Assembly (NCBI GenBank): GCA_964035795.1
Contig: OZ038321.1
Location: forward strand, 21,082,283 to 21,146,282
DNA length: 64,000 bases
DNA from: Pterobdella sp. o SKG-2022
Taxonomy: Eukaryota > Annelida > Clitellata > Hirudinida > Piscicolidae
Reading direction: 5' to 3'
Of this stretch, positions 37,131 to 64,000 are shown one piece after another; the first letter of the stretch is position 1, and every line of letters begins with the position of its first letter. The notes below the pieces were generated by a model. The model did not search any database, was not told the origin of the DNA, and saw only the letters and a list, made by a program, of their open reading frames with translations. The translations under genes were made by a program, and so were the position numbers.

Positions 37131-37665
37131 CACTTTCTGAGTTTTGCTCCGATTCAGAAATCAAAACTTCTTGTATTTTGAAGTGAACCAAATATCAAAC
37201 TAATCCAAATATGTTTATCCAAAATGCTATTTAATCTCCCAAAGCAACCAGTGTGTGCATTTTTCATGCATGCAAAGTTCAAATTGAAACTAGGCAATTG
37301 TAATCTAGATTATAGTCTGTCCAAGGAGGAAAGTCAAATACTAATCATCCTTTTCACTAGCCAAATGCTAGAACTAAATTCAGTTTTTTTATGAAATCAA
37401 ACCAACAAAGATACGTTGAGAGAAATCAGGTAGTATTTATAGATTGACAAAATGCATTTCACAAGCGGGATTTGTTTTCGTGGAAGCGTGCATTATAAAG
37501 GGAGGTATGCTGGTGCGAAGACACTCACCGATGCATCCGTTAAAAGGAAATTTGATTTGTTTATTCCAAACGATCTATGAAAAATCTGTTAACATAGTCG
37601 TTCAAATAGAAATAAAATGAATCTTTCATAAAAAATTTCAAAAAGAAAATATACCAAATATCTTA

Positions 37666-38170
<505 letters not shown>

Positions 38171-38884
38171 TCATTAGATTGACAAATGAGAAAAAAGTTA
38201 ACTGGAACAGATAACTTTACAAACACATTTTTAAATTTATAAATTTAAATCAACTTATCAAAGAATTTGAATTTGTCTGTTTTCCAATCAACCACTGATT
38301 AACAAGTATCTATTTCGAATAATTTTTTTTTAAACTTCTTAAAGTATTTATTATTTAGTGAAAAATTTAAGTATGCAAAATTTGTAGTTCGAATAGTATG
38401 GAAGATTTTATTGTCTAGGTTTCTATCTCTTAATCGAAAAAAAACTTTGCAACAATTTTTTCAAAACTTAAAATTTTTCAAGTCTGATATAGGAATTTTT
38501 TGATTTCGTATTTCATGCTAATCTACTCTCTTTTTTGTAATATTTAGTGTCATCGAAGAGAAATTTGATATTAATTTTGTCCAAATGGTCAATTTCAGTA
38601 TTTATTATACAAAATTACAAAAAATTGCATTTTTTTTAATCTTTTTCAAGTTACAATAAAAAAATAATTTATAAAAATCAGAGTTTATAAAAAATTATAA
38701 TTTAGCTCAATCATGAAACACTCATTCAATTTATTTATTTCATATTGATTAAAAAAAATTTACAAAAAAAATATATAAATTTTACATCGTGTAGTGTTTT
38801 CCTAAAGTGTTAACCTTTAAATTACCTTTTCGTTTATTTTAATTTTTCTTCTGAGTGATTTTTAAATTTAACAAGCTTTATGTC

Positions 38885-38900
38885 TCATTAATTTTTTTAG
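38885..38900 (+). other. Splice-acceptor-like site directly before the FARS2 start codon
   Basis: TTAATTTTTTTAG ends at 38900 and the ATG follows after two bases (CA). A cis-spliced leader exon or a spliced-leader trans-splicing site would both look like this. The sequence alone cannot decide. Confidence 0.35.
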
Positions 38901-38902
38901 CA

Positions 38903-41900
38903 ATGATTAGAGTTACTAGAATTTTTTTCAAAAATATCAAAAATTTGTGTAAATCTAATTATTCGTCTGCATTTCAAAAAGAATCTAGTGGAAAAAATCT
39001 AAAATATGAAGTATCAGAAGTTGAGTTGTTGGGCGGAAAATATAAAGTTGACAATTCAACAAATATCACTCCCCGTATCACAAGTCGTCTCAATAAACAG
39101 TTTCACAATCAAAATGGTCATCCAATCAACTTAACAAGAAGAAGAATTCAAAATTTTTTCTATAATAACTTCACTAAACCATCTGGAACGCCATTATTCG
39201 CAGTTTTTGATAATATTTCACCTGTTGTGACTCCAAAACAGAATTTCGATAGTCTCTTATTTCCTTTGGACCACCCTGGGAGATCTGCAAATGACACATA
39301 TTATATCAATTCAGAGTTTGTTGTATTTATAATTAATTTTTAAAAGTATATCAACAGATTAAAAATATTTAATCTTATTATTTTTTATTAATGGCTTATA
39401 TTTTGTTACAGTTATTTGTTGAGATCTCATATAACAGCTCATGATGAGGAGTTGATTAGAATGGGATTCAATGCTTTTTTGAGTGTAGGGGATGTATATA
39501 GAAGAGACCAAATAGATGCTACACATTATCCTGCATTTTTTCAACTTGATGGTGTTCGGCTCTTCTCACAAGATGAAGTCAGTATGGAAATAATATAATA
39601 ATTATCAAAAACATCTTTTTTTGTTCTATTTTTGATTCAACTCAATTTTTTCCATATTTGGACAGCTTTTCAAAAAAGTAAAAGACTCGAGAGATCTGCA
39701 GATATTCCAGCAAGGCCACAGAACTGATGATAAACAAGAAGGGCACACGGTTGATGGAGCAAAACTTGTTGAATTTGATCTTAAACAAACACTTCTTGGA
39801 CTTGTACAAAAACTTTTTGGAAAAGGTTTTTTCATAGAAATTTTTCTTTCAATTGTTTTCAAATTAGCCAATATATGTGTGTAAATTTTATGTTTCAATA
39901 TTCTAAACTATAGTTCAAGCTTTTATTTTGATGATATGATTTAAAATCTGGTTTTTGTATATCAATTTCAACTCATGAAGAATATTTGCAAATGAAATAC
40001 TGTATTCAAAAAACTGAGCTATAATTTTTGATAAATTAAACTTTATCTTAAAACTTTAGCAAAGCATTTTTTGCTAGTCTCAGGTAAGGCTAAACTTTTT
40101 GAAAACTATACTTCATCTTTTTTAATAAATGGGTTTTGTTTTAAAATTTTTCAAAATTTGATGTTTTTGTACAAAATTATAATTTTTGATAAAAATGTGG
40201 TATTTCAACAAAAATAAATCTGGTTTTATCTCCTCTGTCAGCAAATAGCCTGGTTTACTCTATGTGAAAAACTTTTTTGCTACTTTATCTACTTGAATTT
40301 TTATTGCTTAATTGTTTTCTATCTGAAATATTTTTTGCAACCTAAATTTTGCCTTACCCCCTTCTAACGAACCATATTAAACTCGAATGCTTTTTTTATA
40401 CATTCCATTCATACCTCACCATTACATGACCAAACCATTCTACGCCACTAGCTTTTTTTAATGCTTTCAACGTTTTTTCAAGTTTCAACTATTTTTTAAT
40501 TATTTATTCTCGTTCCATCCGTTTCTGGGTCTTTGGATATTTTTCGACGAACAGTAGTTTTGTAGTTTTTCTGACTTTGTTGCAACCTTTTTTTTTTACC
40601 CTGAGCATCCTAGTCTTGTTGGGTGCTCCTTATGTTCCCATCAAAACCGTCCAGTGGTCGAGAAGCTCAGCCGCTCTCGCGGGGTCGGTCCACAGACTCT
40701 CGGGACCCAGTGTGGTATTTATTTTGGGGCAGGTGAAGAGGTGAGGGGTGTCTGAATGTGTGTTTGGCAGAGCGGGCATGAAGGTGAGGGATGAGATGAG
40801 GGTGAGATTTTGTTGAGGTATGAGAGGATGAAAGGTGATTTGTTTGATCTGAGTTGGGCAAGTGTGGTGATCTAGGGTGGTTTCTGATTTATGAAGGGGT
40901 GGGGGTTGCTTGTTGAGGATTTTGTTGTGAGTGGATGATATATAGTCATGAACTATTTTTGTGTGTATGGTTTTCATGTTGTTTTTTATTTGTGTGTGAG
41001 AGGTGGTCTGGGTGGAGGAGGGTATGTTTAGGGTGTAGTTGATGTGGTTGAATGTGGATTGTTTTTGTATTTGGGGTGGGCTTCTTGTGTAGTGAGTGGG
41101 GTGGGAGGCTTTTCGTGTGAGTTGTGATGCGTGAAGTTTGAGATGGTTTTGGTCTCTGAGTGGAGGTGTTGGGTGTTGGTATCTAGGGTGCAGCCAGTGA
41201 TTGTTTTCAAGGCTGCGTTTTAGATTTTTTGAAGTTTATGAGGGGGGTAGATGAGATGATGGGTGACCAGATGGTGTTGGCGTATTCGATGATGATAAGG
41301 AGTAATGTTTTGTATGTGTTTCTTTGCTTTTTCTCCAGTGTGTTGATGTGAGGAGTTTTAGGAGATTGAGTGTTTTTTTTTGTTTTAGTGATGGTGTTGT
41401 CTGTGTGGGTGGAGTATTTTATTTTGGGGTCAAAAGTTAAAACAAGGATGGTAGGATTGGAGGTAGTGGGGATGGGAATGTTGTTGATGTGGATGTTCAG
41501 GGGTTTGTTATATTCTGATGGGTCTGGGGTCATGAGAGTTGATGTGGTTTTGGTAGGGTTGATTTGTAAGTTGTTATTGTGAGCCCATGTGTGTATTTCA
41601 TTGAGGTATGGTAGGAGGTTCTGGGTGGCTGTGTTGATGTTGGGGTGGGATGATGTTATGGTGATGTCGTCTGTATAGGTGATGAGGTTGAGTGAGCTAA
41701 TTTTGGGGAGTGGTATGTCTGAGAGGTATATGTTGAAGAGAGTGGGTGATAGGACGCCTCCTTGGGGGACACCTGCTTTGATGCTTGTGTGTTTTGATGT
41801 GTGATTGTTGTATGAGGTGTATTGTCGGCGGCCTTTCAGGTAGTTGGTCAGGAATTTGATTATTGTTGTAGGAATGTGGGTATTGTATATTTTGTGGATG

Positions 41901-44900
41901 TTGACCGTGTCGAATGCTTTGGTCATGTCGAGGGCGGTGAGGATTGTTCTATGGGGGGGTTTTTTTTATTAAAACCAGTGAGTATGGTGTTATTGATTTG
42001 ATGTAGGGCTGTGGTGGAGAAGTGTGCGGCTTTGAAGCCGTGTTGGTGTGTTGGGAGGATTATATTAATGGTGATGTGTGGGAGGATGATTTTTCTAGAC
42101 TTTTTGCTATGGGAGAGAGTAGGGCTATTGGTCTGTATGCGGAGGGGAGAGAAGGGTTTTTGTTGGGTTTGGTGATGGGGATGATTTTGGAGGTTTTCCA
42201 TATTTGGGGTATGGTGTTTGTGTTGATTGTGATGTTGTAGAGGTTGGTTAGGCGTTTGAGAAGTTTGATGTTGATATTTTCTGGTCTTGAGAAGTTGTTA
42301 TTTTTAGATTGTTTTATAGCAAGGATGGTATCTGATTCGGTGATTGTCATTGGGGTAGATGTGAGTGATTTGGTGAGTGTTATGCTGTGAGTGGGGTTGG
42401 AGAAGTGTTTTGTGGTTGATTTAAAATATTTATTTAGTGTGTTGGCTTTTTGTGTGTCTGTGTGGGCTGTTTTGTTGTTGTGAGTGATGTTTGTATTTTG
42501 TTGGTTGAGTGTGGGTAATGAGGGATCTTTGTTATTGAGGGTTCTAGTGTGGTTTCGTTTCGATATGAGTGTAGTGATGCTTTCAGGGAGTGGAGTGTGG
42601 GTGGGTTTTATTATTCCTTTAAGGATGTTTATTCGTTCTGATGTAAGTATGGCGTTTGTGATGAGGTGGTTAGCTGTGTGGGGGTCTTCGTGGAGAGGGG
42701 TGTTTTTGAGGGTGTGTTCTATGTGTTTGGTGAATTAAGGCCAGTTAGCTTTCTTGTAGTTAGTGAGAGTTCTGAGGGGTTTAGTTGTGGGTATTTTGTA
42801 TTTGTTTTTGAATGTGATGAGGATGGGAAGATGGTCGGAGTTCAAGGCTTTAAGTGTTTGCCAGGTGAGTTTGGCTGATATTGTGGTGTCTGCTGTGGTG
42901 ATGTCGGGGGAGGTGGTATGTTGTTTTGGGTTGAATGGTAGTCGGGTGGGAGTGTTTTGGTTGAGAATGATGTGGTTTGAATTGAGGATGAGTGAGGTTA
43001 TGAGTTGGCCTCTGGTCCGTGAAAAGAGAGTGCCATGTTTGTGAGTGGGCGTTAAAGTCACCCGTGATTATGGACTTGGGAAGGCTTGTGAGGTGGATGA
43101 AGAGGTTGGTGATTGAATTGTCTATGTTGTTGGTGTTGGGTGGGATGTAGACGTTTGAAATGTGTAGATTGGTGTGTTTGAGATTTATTTTTGTTGTGAT
43201 GAGTTCGATGTTGTTTGTGATCAGGTTTGTGGGAGTGGGGATTTGTGAGTAGGTTATGTTGTTGTTGATGTAGGTTAGCAGACCTCCACTTTTTTGGGAT
43301 GAGGGTCTATCTAGTCTAATGGCTGAGAATTTAGGGATTTTTGGGGTTTTGTGTTTGCTGTTGAGTTTGGATTCTTGTAGTGTGATGATGTGTATTTTTT
43401 GTTTGGGTATTAAGTGAGTGAGTTCAGTTGTTTTCTTGGTAATTGAGTTGATGATGAGCTGCATTATGTTGATGTTGTTTGGTGTTGTTAAAGGGGGAGT
43501 TGGTTGGTTTTGGGTGGTTGGTTTGGTTTGTTGATGTGTGTGGAGGGTTTTATGTGTTAGATTGTGTATGTGGGTAGGGGTTTGATGTGTGTGATATATG
43601 AATGAGAGTAAGTAGGATTTGAGTTTGATGTGTGAGCATTTGAAGTGAATCCAGTGAGGGGTGATATGATTGCATTGGATGGAGGTTTGATATGAGGTGA
43701 TTTTATGTGTACATATAGCACAGTACCACATGGGTCCCGGGTTGCTTTCCACCTCTCCTGCGAGAAGCAGCTGAGCCCTTTTCCACCAGTCCGGGTCTTA
43801 GTGGGGGCAGGCCATAAAAAATATGGCCTCATTTGAGGTCCTCCTTCTGAAGAAAGAGGGGACGGGGGTGTTGAGGCAGGTTTGGTCTTCTTGAGGACAC
43901 ATCCCGACCACGTGTAGGCCTGCCTCTCTCGGGACTGTAACCTGTGTTCTGGAGCTGATTTTTATATATTTTGACTTCTATGGTGCAAAGCAGTGGTCCA
44001 GCGAAAGAGTACTTTCACTTCACGGTACCAAATGGGGAGCACATGGCCTGAGTTAGTAGGCAACAGTAAAGGTTATCAAAGAAGTTAAGAAAAAGTTTGA
44101 AGCATGAATTAAAGATATTTAAGCTCTAAATTAAAGCCGAGTTCTCTACACATTTCAAAATCTTCACCCTGCAGGAAGCTTCAGCAAAAATAACTCATCA
44201 TCGTTTCACACCCGTTTCTATCATAGCAATGGTTTTACGGGATCTGTGAAGAACAATTGACTTTCGTTTAAAAAACTTTTATCAACTTAGAAACATGTGC
44301 CTGAAATTTTTTCTAAGGTGTCGTAAAAAAAGCAAACGACTGAAGTATCTAGATAAAGCAGCGGTGACCAAGAAAAAAAACTTAAAAATTGTGAAAAGCA
44401 GGTGGTGGTATCCGGAATGAGTATATTTCAGCTAAACTGTCATCTAATTTTGTAGTTAAAAATTAAACGTTAAAATCTGTACTTTAGATGATTGAAGTTG
44501 ATTATGTGATATAAATTGTTGAACGTGGGGGGGGGGAAGTGCTGGTTAAATTAAATATTAGAATAAATGAGATGCAGAGTTGTTTTATGCTTCACTGACG
44601 CCATATTCATTATACGTCATTTTTAAAATAATTTTCAATGATTATCGTGTTGAATTTCAACGTTTATTTATTACTGATAAAATGCTTAAGTGATATTTCA
44701 AATACTTCAGTATCATTTTTAATTTTCTTTCTGAATGATAGGATATGATTTTATGAGTGACTCAAACCATCACATATAACTAAACCATATAAGAAGTTCA
44801 AATATATCTTTTATGATAACCAACAGATGTAAAATATAGATGGGTTTCTTGTTACTTTCCTTTTACCCACCCGTCTTGGGAGCTGGAAATTATGCATGAT

Positions 44901-45727
44901 AATGCCTGGGTTGAAGTGCTGGGGTGCGGGGTGCTTGAACAAGCCATCCTCAAAAATGGTTTGCCATTTTATATAGTTCATTTCAAACAACTATGTTATA
45001 ACTTCATTTGTGTTATTAATTTTGTATTAGATTTTTCATTTTTGTGACTTAGCCTAAAGAGTTTTTGTAAAAAACATCAAATTTGACTTATTTTTTTAAA
45101 CTGAATACTAACTATGTTAGTTTAATTTATAAATTATCACATCATGATTTAAAAAATTATCTGTTGGGTTTTTTCACAGCTGGAGCTCCTAACAAAATAG
45201 CATGGGCTTTCGGCATGGGTCTAGATAGGTTGACTATGATACACTACAAAATACCTGACATCAGATTATTATGGAGTGAAGATCGTAGGTTTTTAGAGCA
45301 ATTCGACGTTGAAAATCCAGAAACAAAAATCATATACAAGGTTTCAGAAATATTTATAATTTTTTTAGAAATTTTTAAAAATACTTTTCAAACATTATAT
45401 CTGAAAATTATTTTTTATAAATTAATATTGTTTTAATTCTAGCCAATCAGCAAGTACTTGAGTCGAAGCACCGACATTTCATTTTGGATACCAGAGCATT
45501 ATTCTGCCGCAGATTTTTATGACTTGGTTCGATCGGTGGGAGGGAATGCCATAGAGAAAGTTACACTTATAGACACCTATCACGATACTAAAAATGACCG
45601 CACCAGCCATTGTTACACTATATCCTACCAACTTTTTGAAAAAGCTATAGAGCTTGAAGAAGTTAAGCAAATTCATGCCAACATTGCTTCTGTTGTCACC
45701 GAGCAACTAGGAGTTACCATCCGTTGA
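38903..45727 (+). CDS. FARS2: Mitochondrial phenylalanyl-tRNA synthetase, complete, six exons
   Basis: Exons: 38903-39315, 39412-39577, 39666-39825, 44827-44958, 45180-45340, 45443-45727; 1317 nt, 438 aa, phases all consistent. The enzyme charges mitochondrial tRNA-Phe with phenylalanine. Residues 1 to about 30 ([20 protein letters not shown]) are basic and hydrophobic, as expected of a mitochondrial targeting peptide. Class II motifs are clear: [20 protein letters not shown], motif 2 at about 165 ([15 protein letters not shown]), [30 protein letters not shown] and motif 3 at about 300 ([10 protein letters not shown]). The last exon (residues 345-438) is the FDX-ACB anticodon-binding domain ([19 protein letters not shown]). 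Length agrees with the monomeric mitochondrial enzyme. The upstream in-frame ATG-like start at 38855 is rejected in favour of 38903. Intron 3 (39826-44826) carries a dead retrotransposon. Confidence 0.96.
40630..42350 (-). pseudogene. Retrotransposon reverse transcriptase and C-terminus (broken)
   Basis: Frame-shifted pieces at 42060-42350, 41923-42201, 41207-41926, 41028-41210 and 40630-40977. Visible RT motifs are [29 protein letters not shown] (first catalytic Asp), [20 protein letters not shown], and the active-site box YTDD at about 41666-41677. The C-terminal piece ends [16 protein letters not shown], a sequence common at the end of jockey/CR1-like polyproteins. Catalytic residues survive although the frame does not. 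Confidence 0.88.
42735..43832 (-). pseudogene. Retrotransposon N-terminus with 2A-like motif, zinc finger and APE endonuclease (broken)
   Basis: Three overlapping pieces in alternating frames. Piece one (43557-43832) starts [10 protein letters not shown]. Piece two (42850-43752) carries [13 protein letters not shown], which fits the 2A consensus D/E-V-E-x-N-P-G-P, then [10 protein letters not shown] with C..C, H and C spacing like a PHD-type zinc finger, then endonuclease motifs: [23 protein letters not shown] and [14 protein letters not shown]. Piece three (42735-43061) gives SPDI and [10 protein letters not shown], the end of the endonuclease. Single-base shifts separate the pieces. The 2A motif lies near the N-terminus, as known for some CR1/L2-type elements of marine invertebrates. 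Confidence 0.85.
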
Positions 45728-48700
45728 TTTTTTGTCGATAATTTTTAATATACCTTACTTCTAATAAATTTACTAAAAACCGTGTTTTTTCGAAAGAAAG
45801 TACATAAATCGTTATACTCATGTGAAAATATTTGTAACTTTCATCGCTTAAGACTTTTCTGACGTGGTGAATACATGAAAATCTGGTGTTGATTTTGAGC
45901 GATATATTAAGAGTTAAAATGAAAAAAACACTTGTTTTCAATTCTTTATTTTTATACAAGGTGAGAATATTTATAGATCGATTTTGAATGAACTTCGCCC
46001 AGTGAAATCTTTGCAGTTTAACGTGCTGCATATGTTTGTATGTTTCTTTAAAAAAATTTGTAACATCAAGAACTTATTCATCATCTTCAATATCTTTAAA
46101 ATATTTTGAGCCTAAAATAACTTTATGGAAACCAAGCATATTAAATCAATAATTTTGTTCTTTCTTATCAGCTACCCACACACATATAGATTATTTTTTA
46201 GGCTTATTTAAAAAAAGCTCACAAATGGACAGCATTTTAAGGCAAATAACAGTTTCTACTCAAGATCATTTGACTCTAATTTGTTTGAGAAAACGAAAAA
46301 GACGCCTAATAATGACTAAAAACTAGAAATTCTGACATATTAATTAATTTATACGGATTCACACGTGCTCAAACAAAACATTTATAAGAAACTATAGAAT
46401 CTAAATCTGTGTATATGTTTATAGACAATTGTGAGGGCTGTTTGCGTGCTATATATGCTAGCTCTAACCCAGAAATATAACGCTCAGTGGGCCTACAGCT
46501 AGCGTTTATAAGCAAGGTTAGGCTTAATGGAAGGATTGTGTTATATTCTGGGACCTCTTCTTTTTCTTTTTGTCATCCGTTTAATAGCATACCAATTGTA
46601 CAGAAGAAAACAAACGTGGATTTAGATATTAAATACAAAAATTTTTTCTAAAATTTTGTTAGAAAACTAGAAAGATTTTCATTTACTTTGCTTTGAACTG
46701 AATGTTAAACAGTGGAAATTCAAGTTAGCTTTTGTCTACGTCTCATGATCTTAACGGATACAAGAAAATTTAAATAACTTTGTTGAGATTTGACAGTTAC
46801 ATTGCATTTTTGGTTGAAGCTTTTCAGGATTTAATCAAGTATTTTGTCAAAAGAAAGGTGAGTGACATTCATTTAAAAGTATCTTTATATCAGCCATAAA
46901 ATTAAGTTTTTGAATATTAATTTTGTTCTATTGGTATTTTATGATATAAATCTTTATCTGAAATTAAATTTTAAAAATCAAGCTACCAATAAGCAAAAAG
47001 TATTATAGGTGAGAGTTGAAGGGAGATTAAATCTTGTGGTTTTGTGTTTTTCTGTTGAAGGGATATCAATATTACTTTTCAAATCTCAAATATGCCTTAT
47101 AACCCCTAATAAACCTCGGTCTTTTTTTATAGCTGAAATATAAAATAGTTCTTAGTTTATTTTTAATACATCTCATTTAATTAATATACAATGAAATTTT
47201 TATAACTTCAAGATTTGATCTGATTGAATAGCAATTACTTGAAACCTATTGAAACTAACGGCCTTTTGGTATATAGATATATTGAAATTTTTAGCAATAG
47301 TCGTATTATTTCATTAAAAATTCAAGAAACTGCGATTCAAACATAATTTTGAAACGCTATAAAAATATAAATTTCTTTGGTAGGAATAATTCATCGATTA
47401 ATTATATTTTAAAAAGTTTAATGAACGCATTGGTCATCATAAAAAGGCTTCTGGTATAATCAATTTCGCTAAAGTACTCTTAAGTAAAGGGATATTGCGT
47501 CATTAAAAATGGCATAGATTTGATAACTTATCAATTAATACGCTAGTTTATCGTTTCAATTTGAGAAAAAAACTGTATTCTTTTCACAAAAATGAAAGCA
47601 AAGTACAATAAAAAAAACAACACGATATTCGCTATAGCATGAAGTACTCAGAAACAGGTTTTAACTAACATTTTTATTTTCTAAAGAAAAGTATAGAAGT
47701 TTTTGATGCTTCAAAATCACTGGTGGCTACATGGTTTTATAAAACTACATGTGAGACATGATTTCATTCAAGTGGGTTTTGATCTACACTAGTTTGAAAG
47801 GCTATCATTTTTTTTAAATCTTCAATCTTTCAAACAATTATTTGGGAAATATGTCGTTAACTTATTTACGATTGCAAATTTATGTTAATTATAATATAGT
47901 AATTTTAATTTATAATACTCAAAGATAGCACAAATTTTGAAGCATTGGGTTATTCAATTAGTTAATTGGTTTGGAATAGTGAAAAATACCAACCTTGTCA
48001 AAGATGTTTTTATTTTGAAAGATTGTTTAAAAGATTCATTTTTAAGATAGTTTTGCTACAACAAAAAGGAATATTGCATTTTAGAATGAAATTTTTTAAG
48101 TCTTCAATAAATCTTACTCAAAAGTATTCGTTTCTAGAAGTAGTTTGCACATGTGAACTAATGGATATACATGTCGTTATTGTAATTAATAAAAAAATCC
48201 AAGCGAAGTATAATGAAAAAATAAACATACTTTATATTTGAAAAAAATACCATAGTTTTATGTAGTAAATCACTATTCAATTGAACTATAGAATAATTTT
48301 AACTAGATAACATCTTAAGGGATAGAATTTAAATTCCATGGAAATTTCCCATCAAATCAACAACAAGTAGATGAAATGTCAAAATTATCTACTTTTTTAT
48401 CATCATTTATGGAACGTATGCACAAGGTACATATGCACTAACCCAGCTTCAATATCTGTGTGCCATACTACTATAGAGCTGTTAATCTTCTATAGTAAGA
48501 CTAAATAATAGTAAACCTGTGTGCGATGTAGTCAAAACATACTTACTGTTAAAACTTAATACAAATTTAATATCAAAAAGCTTTTTTCGTAAAACTATAT
48601 TGAAAAGTTATAAAATTGATTAATATTAGGAATGGTATTTTCAAGCTCATTTTTTAAGAACAAAAGTTCTCTTGTGTTGCTCAAAAACTGTAAGCTACCA

Positions 48701-49146
48701 ATCATTTTAAGTACACAAAAAAATTTTGAGTTTTTAATGCAAAATAAATAAATAAGGATTAATGAAAATTTAGTTTTTTGTGTTTTTATCAGCTTTTTGC
48801 ATTGTGGCATTTTAGCATGATATTCATTGAAAAAATCGCTTTGCTGCAAAATCATTTATCAAAATAAAAAATATCATCTCAATGAAAATCAATTGGCAGA
48901 TTATATCTCTAATCAAAAAATAAATTTTTTTCTATAAATGGCGAAAATGCTTTAATAATCTGATTGGCACCCTACACAACCAACGATTGTTGCTTTTGAT
49001 TTTCAAGAAACTATTTGGCATACTTAATTGTGAAAATTGAAAAGATTTTGATCAAAAGTTTCTTTATAATGTCTCGTTTGAAAGTTTTCAAAAATTTGGA
49101 GTTTTTCAAATGAATATGAAAGTTGAAAGAATGTATCTAATAAAAA
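45728..49146. other. Intergenic between FARS2 and the BAHCC1-like gene
   Basis: Plain AT-rich sequence of 3.4 kb containing the FARS2 3' UTR and, presumably, the promoter and any leader exon of the next gene. The open frame at 47966-48241 has no support. Confidence 0.5.
45763..45768 (+). terminator. AATAAA poly(A) signal of FARS2
   Basis: AATAAA lies 36 bases after the FARS2 stop codon, the first such signal on that strand and at a usual distance. Confidence 0.6.

Positions 49147-64000
<14,854 letters not shown>

Larger units (their letters stand above)
40588..43960 (-). mobile_element. Non-LTR retrotransposon (CR1/L2/jockey-like clade), decayed, in FARS2 intron 3
   Basis: Read on the minus strand: a G/C-rich 5' leader (to about 43960), an N-terminal 2A-like motif and zinc-finger segment, an APE-type endonuclease, a reverse transcriptase, a C-terminal segment ending [12 protein letters not shown], and a short A-run (the T-run at 40588-40597). 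At least five to six reading-frame changes break the coding sequence, so it cannot make a full protein. Its base composition differs sharply from the host: the plus strand here is G- and T-rich with few C. No target-site duplication was found, and the 5' limit is approximate. It is opposite in orientation to FARS2. Confidence 0.9.

Noticed and set aside
37494..37525. ATG followed at once by a strong GTGAGT donor on the minus strand, a possible alternative first ankyrin exon
   Set aside because: It would end in phase 2, while the first repeat exon needs phase 0; the exon at 37044-37130 fits in phase and in sequence.
40560..44070. Target-site duplication around the retrotransposon
   Set aside because: I compared the flank beyond the T-run (GTTGCAACC) with the sequence beyond the 5' end and found no convincing match.
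46440..46560. Imperfect inverted repeat around CCCAGAAATATAAC
   Set aside because: The arms are short and gapped and no second copy was seen in the window; it is within what chance allows.

Overview
The window is animal nuclear DNA. It is strongly AT-rich, its genes are cut into many short exons with GT..AG introns, and every gene I could rebuild belongs to a family typical of bilaterian animals. The species cannot be named from sequence alone. Divergent sequences (an ankyrin without a death domain, a calmodulin-like protein with one EF-hand loop lost, a drifted PAR-type bZIP), fairly compact genes and a splice-acceptor-like site three bases before the FARS2 start codon suggest a fast-evolving invertebrate. 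A tunicate is one possibility; that is inference only.

Layout from left to right. (1) 1-2600, minus strand: two exons of a stomatin/SPFH membrane protein that runs off the left edge. (2) 6584-7186, minus: an intron-free PAR-like bZIP factor of 200 aa. (3) 8710-10417, minus: a calmodulin-like EF-hand gene in about five exons; its introns hold a foldback element and a broken SINE. (4) 12290-37130, minus: a complete conventional ankyrin gene, 40 coding exons and 1653 aa, with 24 ankyrin repeats, two ZU5 domains, a UPA domain and a short unusual tail. (5) 37131-38902: the shared upstream region of two divergent genes, with a 505-bp GATA microsatellite. (6) 38903-45727, plus: complete mitochondrial phenylalanyl-tRNA synthetase (FARS2), six exons, 438 aa, with a dead 3.4-kb non-LTR retrotransposon in intron 3. 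(7) 49147 to the right edge, plus: a BAHCC1/TNRC18-type chromatin protein, sixteen exons and 2273 aa so far, with a coiled coil, a Tudor-like module split by an acidic insert, and the start of a BAH domain.

Exon models were built by hand. Every join was checked for reading-frame phase and for agreement with known family sequence. Phase closes exactly over all 40 ankyrin exons, all 6 FARS2 exons and all 16 BAHCC1-like exons. No tRNA, rRNA or other RNA gene was found; the tRNA-like stretches are SINEs.

The most unusual signals are mobile-element structures: a SINE with a perfect 11-bp target duplication that supplies the 3' splice-site context of an ankyrin exon; two copies of a small hairpin element flanked by 10- and 13-bp direct repeats, one of them truncated at one end; and a retrotransposon whose N-terminus carries a 2A-type ribosome-skipping motif. 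The genes do not form one pathway. Stomatin and ankyrin are both membrane-scaffold proteins, but nothing here shows they are co-regulated.
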